Positions 47,742 through 60,352 of a stretch of DNA of 64,000 bases are shown here, piece by piece. The stretch lies in NCBI GenBank assembly GCA_951799445.1, contig OX637288.1, positions 31,413,288 through 31,477,287 of the forward strand, given 5' to 3'. The notes under the pieces were generated by a model that saw nothing but the letters and a program-made list of their open reading frames with translations, was not told where the DNA came from and made no database searches. The stretch is from Pseudisothecium myosuroides (lineage: Eukaryota > Streptophyta > Bryopsida > Hypnales > Lembophyllaceae). Numbering within the stretch: the stretch's first letter is position 1; the number at the start of each line of letters is the position of its first letter. Both the position numbers and the translations under genes were made by a program.

Positions 47742-47928
47742 TGTTGCGAAGGAAGCAGAGCATAGACACAGAAAATATATAATGCAATAAGAAGTTCTCA
47801 AAGTAATCAACATTAGGGTTACATGATCATACATATATAGGAGGTATCACTAGTAGTGAGATCTACTTTTACCTTATCCTAAGTCTTACTTAACCTAAGT
47901 TAACTGGGATCGTTATCTTATCTCAACA
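47742..47928 (-). repeat. 5' LTR of the copia element
   Basis: 187 bp. It should contain the promoter and start of the retroelement RNA on the minus strand. Identical to the other LTR except for one C/T change and the 12-bp duplication. Confidence 0.95.
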
Positions 47929-48521
47929 AGATTGTTCTAGCAAGTAAACTAAACCATGAGAATTTTTATTTTTTTTAAATTGCAAAAATAGCATTTAGAA
48001 ATGAATTTTACAAGTTATTTTTTTCAAGAAGATGCTCTACCTGCCCGAAAAACAAGAATGTCCATAACTTTCTCAGAACAAATCCAAATGAAATGAATCA
48101 AAGCTTTCCAGATAGACAAAAATATAATCTACAAGAAAAAAAATATTTTAAAAAAAAAATCAAATTTTTGCCAAATTTTTCTTGCTGCCCGGACTGCCCA
48201 GTTATGAAAAAAAGTAACATATTTGGCCATAACTTTTAATTCCTATTTCCAAATGTCCTGAAATTTAGTGCATATGAAAGATATTCCTCGCGCCCACCTT
48301 CTACTAAAATTTCAGCTTAAAATATGGAAATCTCTAGTCACACAGACCTGCCCAAAATTTCTATACGGCCAAAAAACGCAGTCCGGTCCTTTAGGAGTTA
48401 AATGAATGTGGTGTTGAAAGTCAAAACCCATATCAACTCCGTTCACCAAACTCATTCAATATTAAATAGTATGGAGTATTGGTAAACTTGCAAGGTGTTA
48501 GTGCTAACTGCTAAGGTAGGT

Positions 48522-48790
48522 ACACTCAAATGTGCCATTGATCTTAAACCGCCATCTTTACTTTGTGTTCATTTTCAAAATCAGATCTGTACCTAAGTAT
48601 GTGGAAAAAATGCTTTTAGATCAAACCTTGTTCCTTAATAACTTTTGCATACTGTATCCAAATGCCATGTTCTTTGGTGCGTTGGAACTTCCTTTCACTT
48701 GCTAACAAGAATATATGAAAATTTGACCAATTTAATAGTAGTCACTAGGCTCATTAGCAAAAAGTGGCGGTTTTGGATGTACCCACATAA
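48522..48790. repeat. MITE family M1, copy 2
   Basis: Begins TAAGGTAGGTACACTCAAATG and ends GGATGTACCCACATAA. It aligns throughout with 7511-7783 (for example CAGTATCCAAATGCCATGTTC versus CTGTATCCAAATGCCATGTTC). Confidence 0.7.
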
Positions 48791-49059
48791 AGTTACATTT
48801 TCATAATCATGATGAAGCCCATTTGTTTATACATGGCAGCTAGTCATTGGAAACGGAGAGGCAAATTATGAGCCATAACCAGGGGCTACTTTAGCATTAT
48901 AGATATCCATCAGATAGCAAACCTGAAATTTTGTGTTGGCTAATGGGCTTTACTCTAAAGTCACTCTAAAATCATTTATAATCTTGAACTAGGCTTAGAC
49001 CAAAACAATTCTACCATAGCCAGAGGTCACCTTTAGCAAAAATAATTATAAATTTCAAA

Positions 49060-49750
49060 GCCAAATGATTTTGAAAATTCATAAGTCACCTTGCCAAATC
49101 CAAGGAAAATTATGTGTTAAGCTTGTCAAAATGTTGGAAAAGATACCAATACATTTTGAGGCCATCACATATCCACGTAGATGTGAGTGGAGAGATCTTT
49201 TTATAGTGAAATCCGTTGTCCATTATGAATCCTCAAAAAATATGGGACAATTTGAAGATTAGAGCTTGACCACTCATTGTCAAAATGCAGGAAAAATTGT
49301 GTGAAATGTAGAACTTCATATCTCATTTTGGCATAGTAAAATAATTTTTTTCAAAAAAATTTGATCTTAGAAAAGTTGGTAAATCAAGCTAATTTTTTTC
49401 CTCCAAATAACTGTTTGTAATTTTGAGCCTCCAAAAAAAAAGTTATGGATAAAATTCAAAGAGGATGTTTGGAAATGTTAAAGAAGTGTCCCTCCCAACT
49501 CTTCTCTCAATTTTATCCTTAACTTTTGAACAAAGGATTGAAATCTCAAATGGACTTTTGAAAATAGAATTTAGATTGATTTACCAACTTTTCTCAGTTG
49601 AAAGTTTTTTGAAAAAAGTTATCCTATTATGCCAAAATGAGGTTTGAAGTTCTACATTTAACACGATTCTTGATTTTGACTTAACTAGGTATGAATGGTT
49701 GAGCTTCTACTAATCCTAATTTACATATTCCGTTTTACCTCCTACCACCC
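49060..49750. repeat. Foldback repeat, family F, copy 3
   Basis: Palindrome centred near 49480. TCTCATTTTGGCATAGTAAA (49322) pairs with CCTATTATGCCAAAATGAGG (49622). The right end GTTTTACCTCC mirrors the left end of copy 1 (GGTAAAAC). Its left 150 bp match 15960-16080. Confidence 0.68.
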
Positions 49751-49946
49751 CACTTCTATAAAGAAAATGTTCATACACCTTCATTGACTCACAACACAAG
49801 TCACTATCAAATCAATGTGGGGTGGTTGCCTAATATGTCAATATTATTGATTATATTGCCTAATTGTTCATTTTGGACTTTCATTAATTATTTGGCAAAA
49901 ACTTATTTTTTATTATAAAATAATGATTTGCATCATGATTATGTCC

Positions 49947-50074
49947 GGTAATTGGTATGCAGCCCTTGGTTATGGAAAATAACCTCGGGTTGGTACCTCC
50001 CTTGTCCCTCCCATAGCTTGGCAGGTACCAGCCCAAGGTTATTTCCCATTACTAGGGGCTGCATACCAATTACC
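49947..50074. repeat. 128-bp hairpin MITE
   Basis: GGTAATTGGTATGCAGCCC at the left is exactly mirrored by GGGCTGCATACCAATTACC at the right. Inner arms AACCTCGGGTTGGTACC and GGTACCAGCCCAAGGTT also pair. The RNA or single strand would form one long hairpin. Confidence 0.85.
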
Positions 50075-50934
50075 TAGTCCATAATGCTTGCAGGTTAACT
50101 TAAGTTAAGCCTATGAATCATAATAGAATGATATGTTGCTTGCATATATCCTTGAGATAATATTATATCTGCATCTTACTAACTTGAGCAAGCTTGAAAT
50201 TGACTTAATAAAGCCCCAAAATTTCAGCAATGCATGTCGGAGGAAGTTTCTTGAGATCACAATTAATAAGCATATATCAAAAAAAGAAACAAAAGACCTT
50301 GCATTGGTAGATAGTGGAGATTTGTACAATTCAACAAAGGAGCTCAATCTAGCCCTACATGGGACTTTGGGCCACCAAAAATCTTGCCTCGATTTCTTCT
50401 TTAGGATCGGAAGGTTTGGTGCAAATACTAAGGCAATACATAGGATGAGTTGTAGGTCCGGCCTGACCCTAGTATAAAGCCCTTGGGACAGATTTGGACA
50501 AATTGAACAACCGTATTGATTCAGACTTGGAAATTTAAGTCCGGCCTTCAATCAGTCCCCTTAGTATAAACCAGGCCTTGATGGCATATAGATTGGATAG
50601 CATTAGAAGCAAAATGAAGCCATGAGAGGATTGTTTCATAACTATTCCCTATACTGGGTACTGGGAACACCGCAACGTAGGTTTGAATATTCAATTTTTT
50701 TTTTATAAATAATTTAAAAATAAATTAAAAAGATTAAAAAGATTAATTAAAATTTTCCATTTTCCTAAAAATATTAGAAAATTAATTAATATTCTCTCAT
50801 GTTGCAGCACCCTACCACATTAGCAGCCTATGTGTATTGCAGTTTATTCAGTGGAACGGAGCTTGCAAGCTTGTAAACGTATAGATTACTCAAGGCCCTT
50901 TCGGGGCCTCAATATTTCTCTTCTAATGCTTTTG
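50075..50934. other. Intergenic, nothing recognised
   Basis: Open frames of 114 and 146 codons overlap on opposite strands (50133-50551), but neither is protein-like enough to call. Confidence 0.4.
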
Positions 50935-53290
50935 AATTTGGCACAAATATAGGATTTCTTATCTTATTTGCAAATGGATGGGAAATATACAAGTCCCCTC
51001 AAACGCCTTAGGATGGAATGCCAAGGGGCTCTTTCCCAGGTCATCTGTGCATTGTCCAATAATTAATTTTTTCCAACCAACCCAACCAAAACAATTGGTG
51101 ATGGCTAGAGCTTAAGAAGTAGGAAAGCTTTATCACCTCAAAAGACAAGACATATCACCAACAAACTCTACTAAAATGATTGGGATTTTGGACCAATAGT
51201 TGCATTCTTCATTTCTACAATGATCTAGAAAGTCATCCATCATCCACTTTTTAATTGTAGAATCATTAAAAAAATTAATTTGAATTTATTAACCGTAGAA
51301 GGACATTGAGGCCAAAAAGTCGCTCTATTTTTGTTTTGTTTGTTTGTTTGATACGCTCAGATTTAAGAAATTGTTAGGAGTCCGGCGGCATTCTTGGTAC
51401 TATTGAAAAGCTCTTCACAAAGACGGATGTGTGGACTTTGATTTGTGGCGTTTGGACCTATGGTGTAAAACTTATTGAATTTCAAAGTTCTTATGAATCA
51501 GAAAAATAAATTAGATTATTTTTTATTTTGAAAAAAACATAACTTTCATATTGCAAGTCCAAATGCCACAAAACAAAGCCTTTGTACTCCTTTGTGCATA
51601 GAATTTTCTATTCTTGCCAACTTTATGGCATTTGGACCTATAGTGTGAAAGTTATGGATTTTTTTAAATTAAAAAGCTGAATTAAATTATCTTTCATTGG
51701 AAAAAACATAAATTTTATATAGCATGTCCAAATGTCCAAATGTCACAAAAGAAAGCCCTTGCACTCCTTTGTGCATAATAAATTATTTAAAATATATAAA
51801 ATTAAAAAAAGCATGCTTAAATCAACAAAAAAATGAATCAATAGCATAGGGCTACATTAGTAGAATTGAAGAATGCACCTATTGGTTCAAAAATCATTTT
51901 GAGCAATGTCCAATTTATTGGTGATAGTTCTTGTCCTTTCAAGGTTAAAGGTCAACTTTTTTCAAATCAAATAGGAAGAAAAATACTCTTTTTCAGTGCT
52001 TGTGGCCTCAAAATAGGTGGTGAAATTGAAATGGAGTGATTCAATAAGCATTCACTATTACTGCTTAAAATCAAATATTGGATACTTGGTTCTTAGTAAA
52101 ACATGTCAGTTTCCTAAAACAATCTCTTTGATATTACTCCTTCTCTAATATAAGTCAAAGCTCCAAGACCACAAATTAAATTATCTTTATGAAATTATTG
52201 AATTCTTTGATAATGGATTTAAGACTAGATTTTGGATATTATAATATAAGAATTTTTATTTTTTAAAAGAATATTTTAATTAATCTACTTATTTCACAAG
52301 AATATGGTGAACCTTGCTTGAAAAAGAAGACATTTTCTATTCTCTCACCAAATTTTATCCTAATCTTAGGATTTTCTACACAATTTTGTATAGAAAAGAT
52401 TCAACAAACTTATCAAGTTCAAAGCATAATTTGCATTCATAGAGTAATTCATAGACACAAAAGGAAAACATAAAATTCAAGAATTTAGGATAATTGTTAG
52501 GGTTTCAAATTCAATTTACAACTTGAAAGTATTTGCACTTAGGTGGTAAATTTTCAACCTACTGCAGTCTAATATCACACAAAACATAGAGGGTTGGTTA
52601 TATTTCAAGTGTTGACTTGAAGGATATAATTTGCACCCATGACACCATAATCTCCTAAATACCCAAAAGTTGAAAGAAAATAATAAGGGTATTTAAATCT
52701 CATTGGAAGGGTGTGATCTTTTAATTTGTTCTTACATCTCTCTTTGAAGGTTATATTTTCTCCTTTTGTAGTGAACAAACTCTTGATTGTGGAGCATATC
52801 ATTAACAATTGAAGTGTTTTTACCACGGATCCAAATAGTGGAATGTCCATTGTGCAAACAATCCTTTTGCTTCAAAATGAAGCAACTTAAAAAGGCCTCC
52901 AATGAACAAAAAATACTCTATTCATAAAAAAAATTCTATTATTACAACTTTATTTTATAATAGATTATTTATCTTTATTAAGGTTATATTTTAAAGTCTT
53001 CTTGATCCCCAAAATATTGCAATTTAGATCTCTCTTTTTACCTCCCTTGGTATGAATGTATCTTCACCCATATAGTTCTATGACTATGTTTACCAAAAAC
53101 ACTCCAAAATTGCCATTTCTATTGCAAAGTCAAAAAACTTAACAAATCTTTTTTTATATTCAATTGTAGGATCTTGCACTAAACCCGAGACTAAACTTGT
53201 ATGACAAAGTGTGGATGATAGTTCACAAACTTTAGCCTTATAGATTGCAAGACATAGGATGAAAGCAAGAAATAACTCTTGGTTATGCTT
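50935..53290. repeat. Segmental duplication A, copy 2
   Basis: Partner of 34760-37210, without the minisatellite. It contains extra sequence near 51290-51880 (two diverged tandem units with ATGTCCAAATG and AAAGCCTTTGTACTCC) absent from copy 1. Confidence 0.75.
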
Positions 53291-53930
53291 CATTTAAGGG
53301 TCGTAGTACTATACTAAAATACTATAAGCTCTTGGAAAAAATATTTAAGAATAAAATAAACTATGTGTAATTAGAAGAAAACTAAATTTAACATGATCCT
53401 AGAATTTCAGGTTAAAAAAAAATAATCCAAAAGTTATGCACAAAGAAATTTAAACTGATACTTTTATGATGATTGCTAAAAAATTATGAAAACATTCAAA
53501 AAATACAACAAAATTAAGACATATTTAACAACTTCATGAAGATAAGGTTTTTATAAATATGATAAAAAAAGGTATTTTTAAATGTCTAGAAATGTGTGTA
53601 CACTTGAGTCTTATTTGCATCTACATTGAGGACATTGAATTTATTTATATTATAATCCCTTATAGCAATTCGTGCAACCTCAGTAGAAGAATATGGTATC
53701 GAAACTTTTGAGGTTGTTGGAGGATTGAGATGAGAATCTAGGGAAACAAAAAAAATTCTAACATATATTTTCATTCTTCAAAAAATTGTTATGTAGAAGT
53801 AGGTGCAAGATGTCAAAAAACCTAAATTGTTAATAACTCCTTAGAAGATGAAATTGGAAAACGCCAATCCAAACAATGAGATTGTTTTAGAAATCAATCT
53901 AAATCTTGTAGGCATTTTATTTCATACAGT
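53085..53930 (+). mobile_element. Decayed TTAA-family element, partner of 37035-37900
   Basis: Holds AACACTCCAAAATTGCCATTT, TTGTAGGATCTTGCACTAAA and CAATGAGATTGTTTTAG in family order. No intact ends. Confidence 0.55.
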
Positions 53931-54251
53931 ACAAGATTGGAACTGGAGGCAACATTGACTACAACATGTCCCCAGTGAAGCCAATCCAGGGGCATTGATG
54001 GTTTGCACACAACCGCCGTCAACAAACCAAAGGAAGCCGAATTTTTTTTGAGGGCGGCAAGGTAACCCAACTTCACACCAGCGCAAATTCTAAGACTCCT
54101 ACAAAGCTCTCCACCATGGTGTCCCGGGAGGAAGCATGGCTTGCCTGTGTCTGGCCATGATATGAAGGAAGCAACGCATGCCCATGCCACTGACTTATAT
54201 TGAATTGGAGCATTGGAAACGAAGCAACATACAACCAGAAATTTGTCTTAA

Positions 54252-55173
54252 CCCCTAAAGGCTCAAGGCCTTTTTTCTGCCAAAAACCCATCAAAACTGC
54301 CATTTTTATAGCAAGGAGTAAAAAAAAATGAAAAATGTTTTTCTAACTGTAGGATCTTACACCTAACTAGTATGAGAATGTGTGGAAAAAATTTCAGAAT
54401 TTTTGACCGCTCAAGATTGCAAGATATCTGAGTTTAAAGTGGAAAAAAGAAGTATTTCAGCACATTGTGGGACTAGATTTTTTGACTTTAAACATTTTTC
54501 ACTTAAAACTTTTGCACTACAGAGTTTTGTGCTTCAAATCTTTATAGTGGAGAATTGAGTTGAGAGTCTAGGAAAAAAAAAAATATTCAAAAAAACTTAA
54601 TTATCATTCCTAAAAAAATTATTAAGTAGAAGTAGGTACGAGATAGAAGGATAATCTAAAACATTAATATATTTTAGATGGAATTAAAATATACTAATCC
54701 CAATGGTGAGATTGTTCTAGCAAGTAATGTAAACCATGAGAATTTTTTATTTTTTTTAAATTGCAAAAATAGCATTTAGAAATGAATCCTACAAGTTATT
54801 TTTTTCAAGAAGATGCTCTAACTGCCCGAAAAACAAGAATGTCCATAACTTCCTCATAACAAATCCAATTGAAATGAATCAAAGCTTTCCAGATAGACAA
54901 AAATATAATCTACAAGAAAAAAATATTAAAACAAAAAAAAAAAAAATTTTGCCAAATTTTTCTTGCTGCCCGGACTGCCCAGTTACGAAAAAAAGTAACA
55001 TATTTGGCCATAACTTTTGACTCCTATTTCCAAATGTCCTGAAATTTAGTGCATATGAAAGATATTCCTCGCGACCACCTTCTATTAAAATTTCAGCTTA
55101 AAATATGGAAATCTCTAGTCACACGGACCTGCCCAAAATTTCTGCCAAAAAATGCAGTCCGGTCCTTTAGGGG
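54252..55173 (+). mobile_element. TTAA-flanked element, copy E8, sister of E7
   Basis: TTAA at 54248-54251 and 55174-55177; ends CCCCTAAAGGCTCAAGGC and (reversed) CCCCTAAAGGACCGGACTG. At 54707-54722 it carries the uninterrupted equivalent of the copia target. 922 bp, no ORF. Confidence 0.88.
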
Positions 55174-55277
55174 TTAAGGGATCCCTTTGGTGACAACTTG
55201 AATCCGGTAGATCCTGTTATGCAGCTGGTGTCTTGTATGGTAAATCAGTTGTGGCACTAATAGCCTCGCCCGAGCTC

Positions 55278-58237
55278 CTAGCCAAAATGTGAGAGATGCT
55301 CTAGTGGCAGACAGACAGCGGAATCTCCTGTGTGCAATTGGAGAAGAAAGTCCTTGAATGTAACTGGCCACAATGGAGGTTGGGCAGGTGGCTTCCGCTG
55401 ATTCAAATGCCCAAGGAATTCACCCAGAGAAGCAATACCTCGATCTGTAGGGAGTAAGCATGACCAATCTAGAGAAACCGTTCGCTGAAAGATTGTGATG
55501 AAGAGCGCCTCCAAATATTGCAGCCCATCTCTGCCGTATCCCTGTACAAATGGAAGGATAAAAAATCTCATCATCAATACAAATCAATAACCCCTACAAA
55601 CGCTTGGGCTCAACGCCAAGGGTCCAGCATCCAGCTGCATGTTTCGGAAAATGCACCGCTAGATCCCAGGCTCCTAGTTCCGTGCCAATGGAAATGGGCT
55701 CTCAGTGCCCAAACGGACAAAAGTGGGCACTTTTATAGAGTTGACATAAAGGACGGTAACAAAATGTATCAACAGAAATATGAAGAAGTTCTCTCTTACA
55801 TTTTTGCATGCTAGAAACATGTCTTATATTACTACACTCGACTACAAACTTCCACGGTGGACTTTCTATTTCAACCTGGGAACTTAGGGGTTAAAGCACC
55901 TAGCATACATATCCAGAGAGAATCTCAAAGTACAAACCAAATACATCGTAGCAAACAAAGACACTCCTAATAAGACTTACCATCACAAGCTTCAGTAACA
56001 TTTTGTACCAACAAATTTGTTTGAATCCAACAAGCAAGGTCCTGGCAAAGAAATTAAGGCGAGATGAATGATCATTTACCAGAAATCATCAGGGGCATGC
56101 AAATTCTGTCTTTCGCAACCACACCCCACAAATCTTACAGTCCCTTGCATCGTATTCAACAGAACTTTCCTCCAACTCTAAATTTTCATCTGGGAAATCA
56201 AATCACCTGCCTCAATTTTCGCCTCAATTTTCGACACAACACTTGATGCGGAATTGTTAATTCCAGAAGACAACAGAAAGCACACAATGACAATGAAGCA
56301 AACAATGCCAAAAATAATGCTTCAAACCACTTACCACCAGAACGCAGATACCAAATCGTAGGTTGGAGATCAATTCCTTCATATTCAAACATCTTCACCT
56401 CATCATTTCCATTAAACTCGTTTTCGCTTGGTTGGCGATGAAGTCTTGAGTTCACGCCCAAAACAATTTCGATGATCCTGAAAATCTCTAGTTCCAGTTT
56501 CCAGTTCTTAGCCGCCACTCGCAAAATTTCCAACCTCTTCTCTAGTATCTTAGGAACAAAATTCTGCTCCCACCACTTGTAATCAGCACTGTCTTTGCTA
56601 AACGTTAGAAAGCGATTATGACTATGCCAATGACTACAGTAGAATTTGAGGGCTACGTTGGCTCTTTGGAAGAGCATCAGAAATACAATCCTCGTAAATG
56701 GGACCTTGGTGATAATCCTATTAATCTGTTCTCTCATGGCTCCCTTTAGCTTCAGCACCTGAAACACAGCAAACATGCGAGGCTAAGAACGATGGTGTAA
56801 CATAGCAACAGGTGTATCAGAAACAGAAACAAACATGATAGATATCATACCTCTTCCTTCATTCCACCATCCATGATCTTTGCTGATGGCGTCATTCTGT
56901 AATTTGAAAAAACTTGATGGTATTTCTTCAGATCATCACGCTCTTTCTTCAGACCACCATTTGTTTTCTTTTTATCATAATACCTTTTCTTCCAGCCTCC
57001 ACTATTGCTTCCTGGCCGCTAGCATTTCATCTTGTAGTCTTTGATCTTAATCAACATGTCACATCTTAGTTGAGCACTCTTAGTTGGGAAAGCAAATTAA
57101 CTTCTGCTTCTTCCTTTCTATGATATCCAACTCGATCCACGATACCTCCTGCATATGGGCCATCTGAAATCTTAAAACCAAAACCGGGTGCGGAAGCCCA
57201 TCTGACACAGTCTGAGTGCACATGCAACTTACTACCAATACCATGTCACTGGGCTGTTGAAATGTTTGCAACCCTTGCGGGTCGCTTAAACATCACACAC
57301 TGTTTACTCCCCAAACTGCTCAAGCCACGCTAATAGTATCATTAGGATTTAAAAATCAGGATAAATAATAGAAATTCCTTACAAAAATCTATCCCATCAA
57401 TTCATTTAAAGCAATCATTCTTCTTTGAATTCCATGTTAGGCTATCTTCCTAGTGCAATGAATATTAGTTGAAAAATGGACGTAACAAAAAATAAACCTC
57501 TGCTAGGTGAAAAATTGGGCATTTAGATACTAATTAGTGTCAGGTTAAGAAATTCCTATTATTCAAGCTAGAGAGAGTTTTCAGTGTAAAACTTGAACTA
57601 ACTTAGTTAGCAAGTACGAAATACCATATAACGATTACGAGAGCTAACTACACTAGATAACTTATCGATGAACTGCCAAGAAAACTAGATAAGTACTTAC
57701 CGCCCATACCAAGTTACTTAAAAATACTGCTCCCAGTATTTCTGGGCCCATGGTCGACGCCTCATTACTATCACCAGTCAAATTAGGGGCATGACACCAG
57801 TCCTTACAGGCAAGTCCACATATTAAACCAAAACTGGATTGCCACACCTAGAAACATCCTCAATGATGCAAGCCACTACCTACACTGAATAGGGGTATTA
57901 AGGGGACCAAAAAATTAAAGGGACTCATCTTGAAAAACTATAGATGTTTGAAGCATGATGTACAACCCCCGAACACTTCAATAACTATTGATGTACAAAA
58001 AAGATAGATATTATATAGTGTGAAATGTCAATTAATTAGTATGGGTCCCCTTAATACCCCTATTCAATGTACAAGATAATTGTTTCCTTTTCCGGGTGGT
58101 GGCTAATGCAAATCACTTTGGTCAATGTGAACCAGAATACTTACCAAAGGAAAGCATGAATACTCTATTTGCTCCTCACTTGCAGCGACACCCACCCCAG
58201 AGGATGTAGCCAGAGCAGAAGAAGACGAAGCGGCATC
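55278..58237 (-). pseudogene. Multi-exon gene of unknown function, probably decaying
   Basis: Exons with good borders: 58237-58145 (DAASSSSALATSSG ...), 57847-57701 (VWQSSFGLICGLACKDWCHA ...), 57253 onward (PSDMVLVVSCMCTQTVSDGL), a piece ending 56851 (KKTNGGLKKERDDLKKYHQV), 56758-56335 (VLKLKGAMREQINRIITK ... QPTIWYLRSG) and a last exon about 55528-55278 (GLQYLEALFITIFQRTVSLD ... stop). Exons 1-2 and the last two pairs join in phase. Between 57110 and 57000 the frame is broken: a 14-bp near-duplication (CTCAACTAAG twice), a TAG and apparent single-base losses. That stretch reads as coiled coil when followed across frames. The first exon lies upstream of 58237 and was not found. I do not recognise the family. 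It lies within the interval between duplication A and B copies and has no partner in the other interval. Confidence 0.5.
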
Positions 58238-58452
58238 CTAGCCGCAAGAAAGGTAAAGAAATGTAACAATAAAAAACCGAAATCACATCCTACATTCTGG
58301 AACGGTTAAAAAAAACCTTGAGACTGTGATATGTGAAATGAACATGGAGAGGATTCAATTTGAATCATGGAGCAAACAAGAAAACAATGGAAAGACAGTT
58401 AGGTAAATGGTTAAATTGGCTCACACAAAAGCTCTACAACATAAGGTCTATT

Positions 58453-59185
58453 GGGTCGTTGCAAGAAAGACTTGCTATTTTTGTTCCACTTTGGCAATTT
58501 TGGGCCTTTTTTTCGAGAGTACTTTAAAATTAGAAAAACATTTTTTTTTAAATATAAAAAATATAACCAATGTATAGACCTGTAAGAAGAAGGTCCCCTA
58601 TGAAGGAAAAGTCCAAAAAAATTCTTTAAGTGGGAGAACTAGAAAAGTGCAGAATCGCCAGAAAATAGACACTTGGATGTTTTAATTTGTAAAAAATAGG
58701 AAAAACAATTTTCAAAGAAACTAAAAATTGGCCATTTGGGAAGACTTCATGGTAAAGAGATTCCACCAAAATATTGGTCTTGAAACCAATTTCAATGTTT
58801 AGAATTGAGTGCGCAAGGGAGCCCTATTTGAATGAACGTAGAAGACATAAAATAAAATATTTTTTAATTTCCCTTAGTAGAAACATGACTTACTACTATG
58901 GGAATACACCATAGAAATTTCAGCCCTAAATCATTAAATTTGGGGACTCCAAAGTACTCAAAGCCCCTAAAACTCAAAACGTGATATATTAACTTAATTG
59001 ATTTTTAAATATAAAATTATTTTTAAAAATTTCTGAAAAATATGAGATATGATGACTCTCAAGACAAACATCTCCAATAAAAATTTCAAGTTCATGCAAG
59101 TTAGGCTTCAAAAGTTATTGCAAAAGAAAGTTTCGGAACTCCCCCTGTGACAAATAACTAGGACAGGTCTTTCTTGCAACGACCC
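58453..59185. mobile_element. 733-bp inserted element with 22-bp inverted ends
   Basis: Ends GGGTCGTTGCAAGAAAGACT and (reversed) GGGTCGTTGCAAGAAAGACC. It is absent from the duplicate (position about 39840), so it inserted after the duplication. The flank CTAT occurs on both sides, with one extra T on the left. Superfamily unknown, no ORF. Confidence 0.75.
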
Positions 59186-59626
59186 TATAGCACTGTTCGC
59201 CGACCTAAACTACTTCAAACATCTTCACGTGAAAACATGCCCATCATTTGTGTTCATGAACACAACTTTCTGTAGCAAGTGCTTTGCAAAGACCTAATTT
59301 TGCAACAGGAGAAGGTCCTTGAAACCTTCTGTCAAACAAGCCATGAGCGGGAGCACATGGAGATGGAGAGGGATTAAAGTAGAGCATGAGAGTTGTCTAT
59401 CCTAACTCAACTGCAACACTCATTGGGTGGAAGAAGGAAAATTCATTATCCTCCACAAGTCAGCATTTGCATTCTCTGGCTACAAAAAGAGAAAGTAGAA
59501 CAGATTAGAAACACACACGTAAACTATCAAGCTTACATCACTACACCAGGCTTTGTACACTGTACCTAAGATGAAGCTAAACTAGGAGGACCAACTTGCA
59601 TTGTGCATTTGAAAACACACAATCCA

Positions 59627-60352
59627 CTACGGTACAACATTCCAGGAAGCCCAACTCATGTAAGTTCCAAACTTATGCTCCTTGAAGCAGTTTGACAGGC
59701 TACTCCACTCTCCCGAAGACAAGTTCAAAAGCCAAAATTTCTCACAATTGTCAGAATAGGACGGAAACACCATCAAAAAACCTTCACATGCTTTTAGGGT
59801 CATCGAGCTATACTCCTTCTCCAAAAGCGCTTCAAGAGGAGAGCACAAGTATGACCTCTCTTGTACCCAATCCTTTCCATTATTTTGCATAAGATATTTG
59901 GTGATGCAATAACCTTCTGCTGCTAAAATTTCACCATCGGATGTGTTCCTCTGCAGCACAAATACGCAATCCTTCTGAAACACTTTTGCTCCTCAGGAAG
60001 GACCCCTTTCATCACAACGCTTAAGTTGTCCTTCAGCACAGTCATACACACTTCGAGTTACGCTTGTGCTATTGAAAGTCCTGTCATACTTATAGTACTT
60101 CCATCTGGAGTAAGTGACATCAAAAATGGAATCAAGTGGTGGGATTCCTTTGGTCCATTGTCTCGCACCAGAATCATAGATCTCTACTCTAGGATGGCGA
60201 TTCACGTTTTTGCCAAACACCACCACCCTATAGCGCTTGGTTTCAGAGTCCACTTCAAGGTGCACCATTTTGGGCGAGGTTAAGTAATTATATTGCAGAG
60301 GCGGGAGTTTGCGACGAACTCGTGTCAAGAGATTCACCACAACAATGCACAA
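59627..60352 (-). pseudogene. F-box-protein pseudogene lacking the F-box
   Basis: Only the C-terminal associated region remains, starting NSLCIVVVNLLTRVRRKLPP. A TGA at 59993-59995 interrupts one frame (CDERGPS stop GAKVFQKDC). The rest runs to FGTYMSWASWNVVP and the stop at 59627. The 5' half and F-box are missing because the duplication ends there. Confidence 0.85.

Larger units (their letters stand above)
42909..47928 (-). mobile_element. Ty1/copia LTR retrotransposon, complete but with in-frame stops
   Basis: 5,020 bp on the minus strand, flanked by the 5-bp duplication AGATT (42904-42908, 47929-47933), with LTRs starting TG and ending CA. A purine tract GAAGAGGAG directly precedes the 3' LTR (43108 onward, minus strand), and a primer-site-like GTTATCAGCACGA follows the 5' LTR at 47741. 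The domain order gag, protease, integrase, RT, RNase H marks it as copia rather than gypsy. The LTRs differ by one substitution and one 12-bp tandem duplication, so insertion is recent. Confidence 0.95.
42438..48397 (+). mobile_element. TTAA-flanked element, copy E7, split by a copia retrotransposon
   Basis: TTAA at 42434-42437 and 48398-48401; ends CCCCTAAAGGCCCAAGGC and (reversed) TCCTAAAGGACCGGACTG. Removing the copia element and one AGATT copy leaves 935 bp that aligns along its length with E8 (54252-55173) at about 95% by eye, including the phrase CAATGGTGAGATTGTTCTAG across the insertion point. Confidence 0.88.
58326..60352. repeat. Segmental duplication B, copy 2
   Basis: Partner of 39678-41514. 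The homology ends abruptly at about 60352, inside the F-box protein coding region, so the 5' half was not copied or was lost. Confidence 0.75.

Noticed and set aside
50111..50551. Opposed frames of 146 and 114 codons
   Set aside because: No domain, signal or homologue recognised; probably chance frames in repeat-derived DNA.
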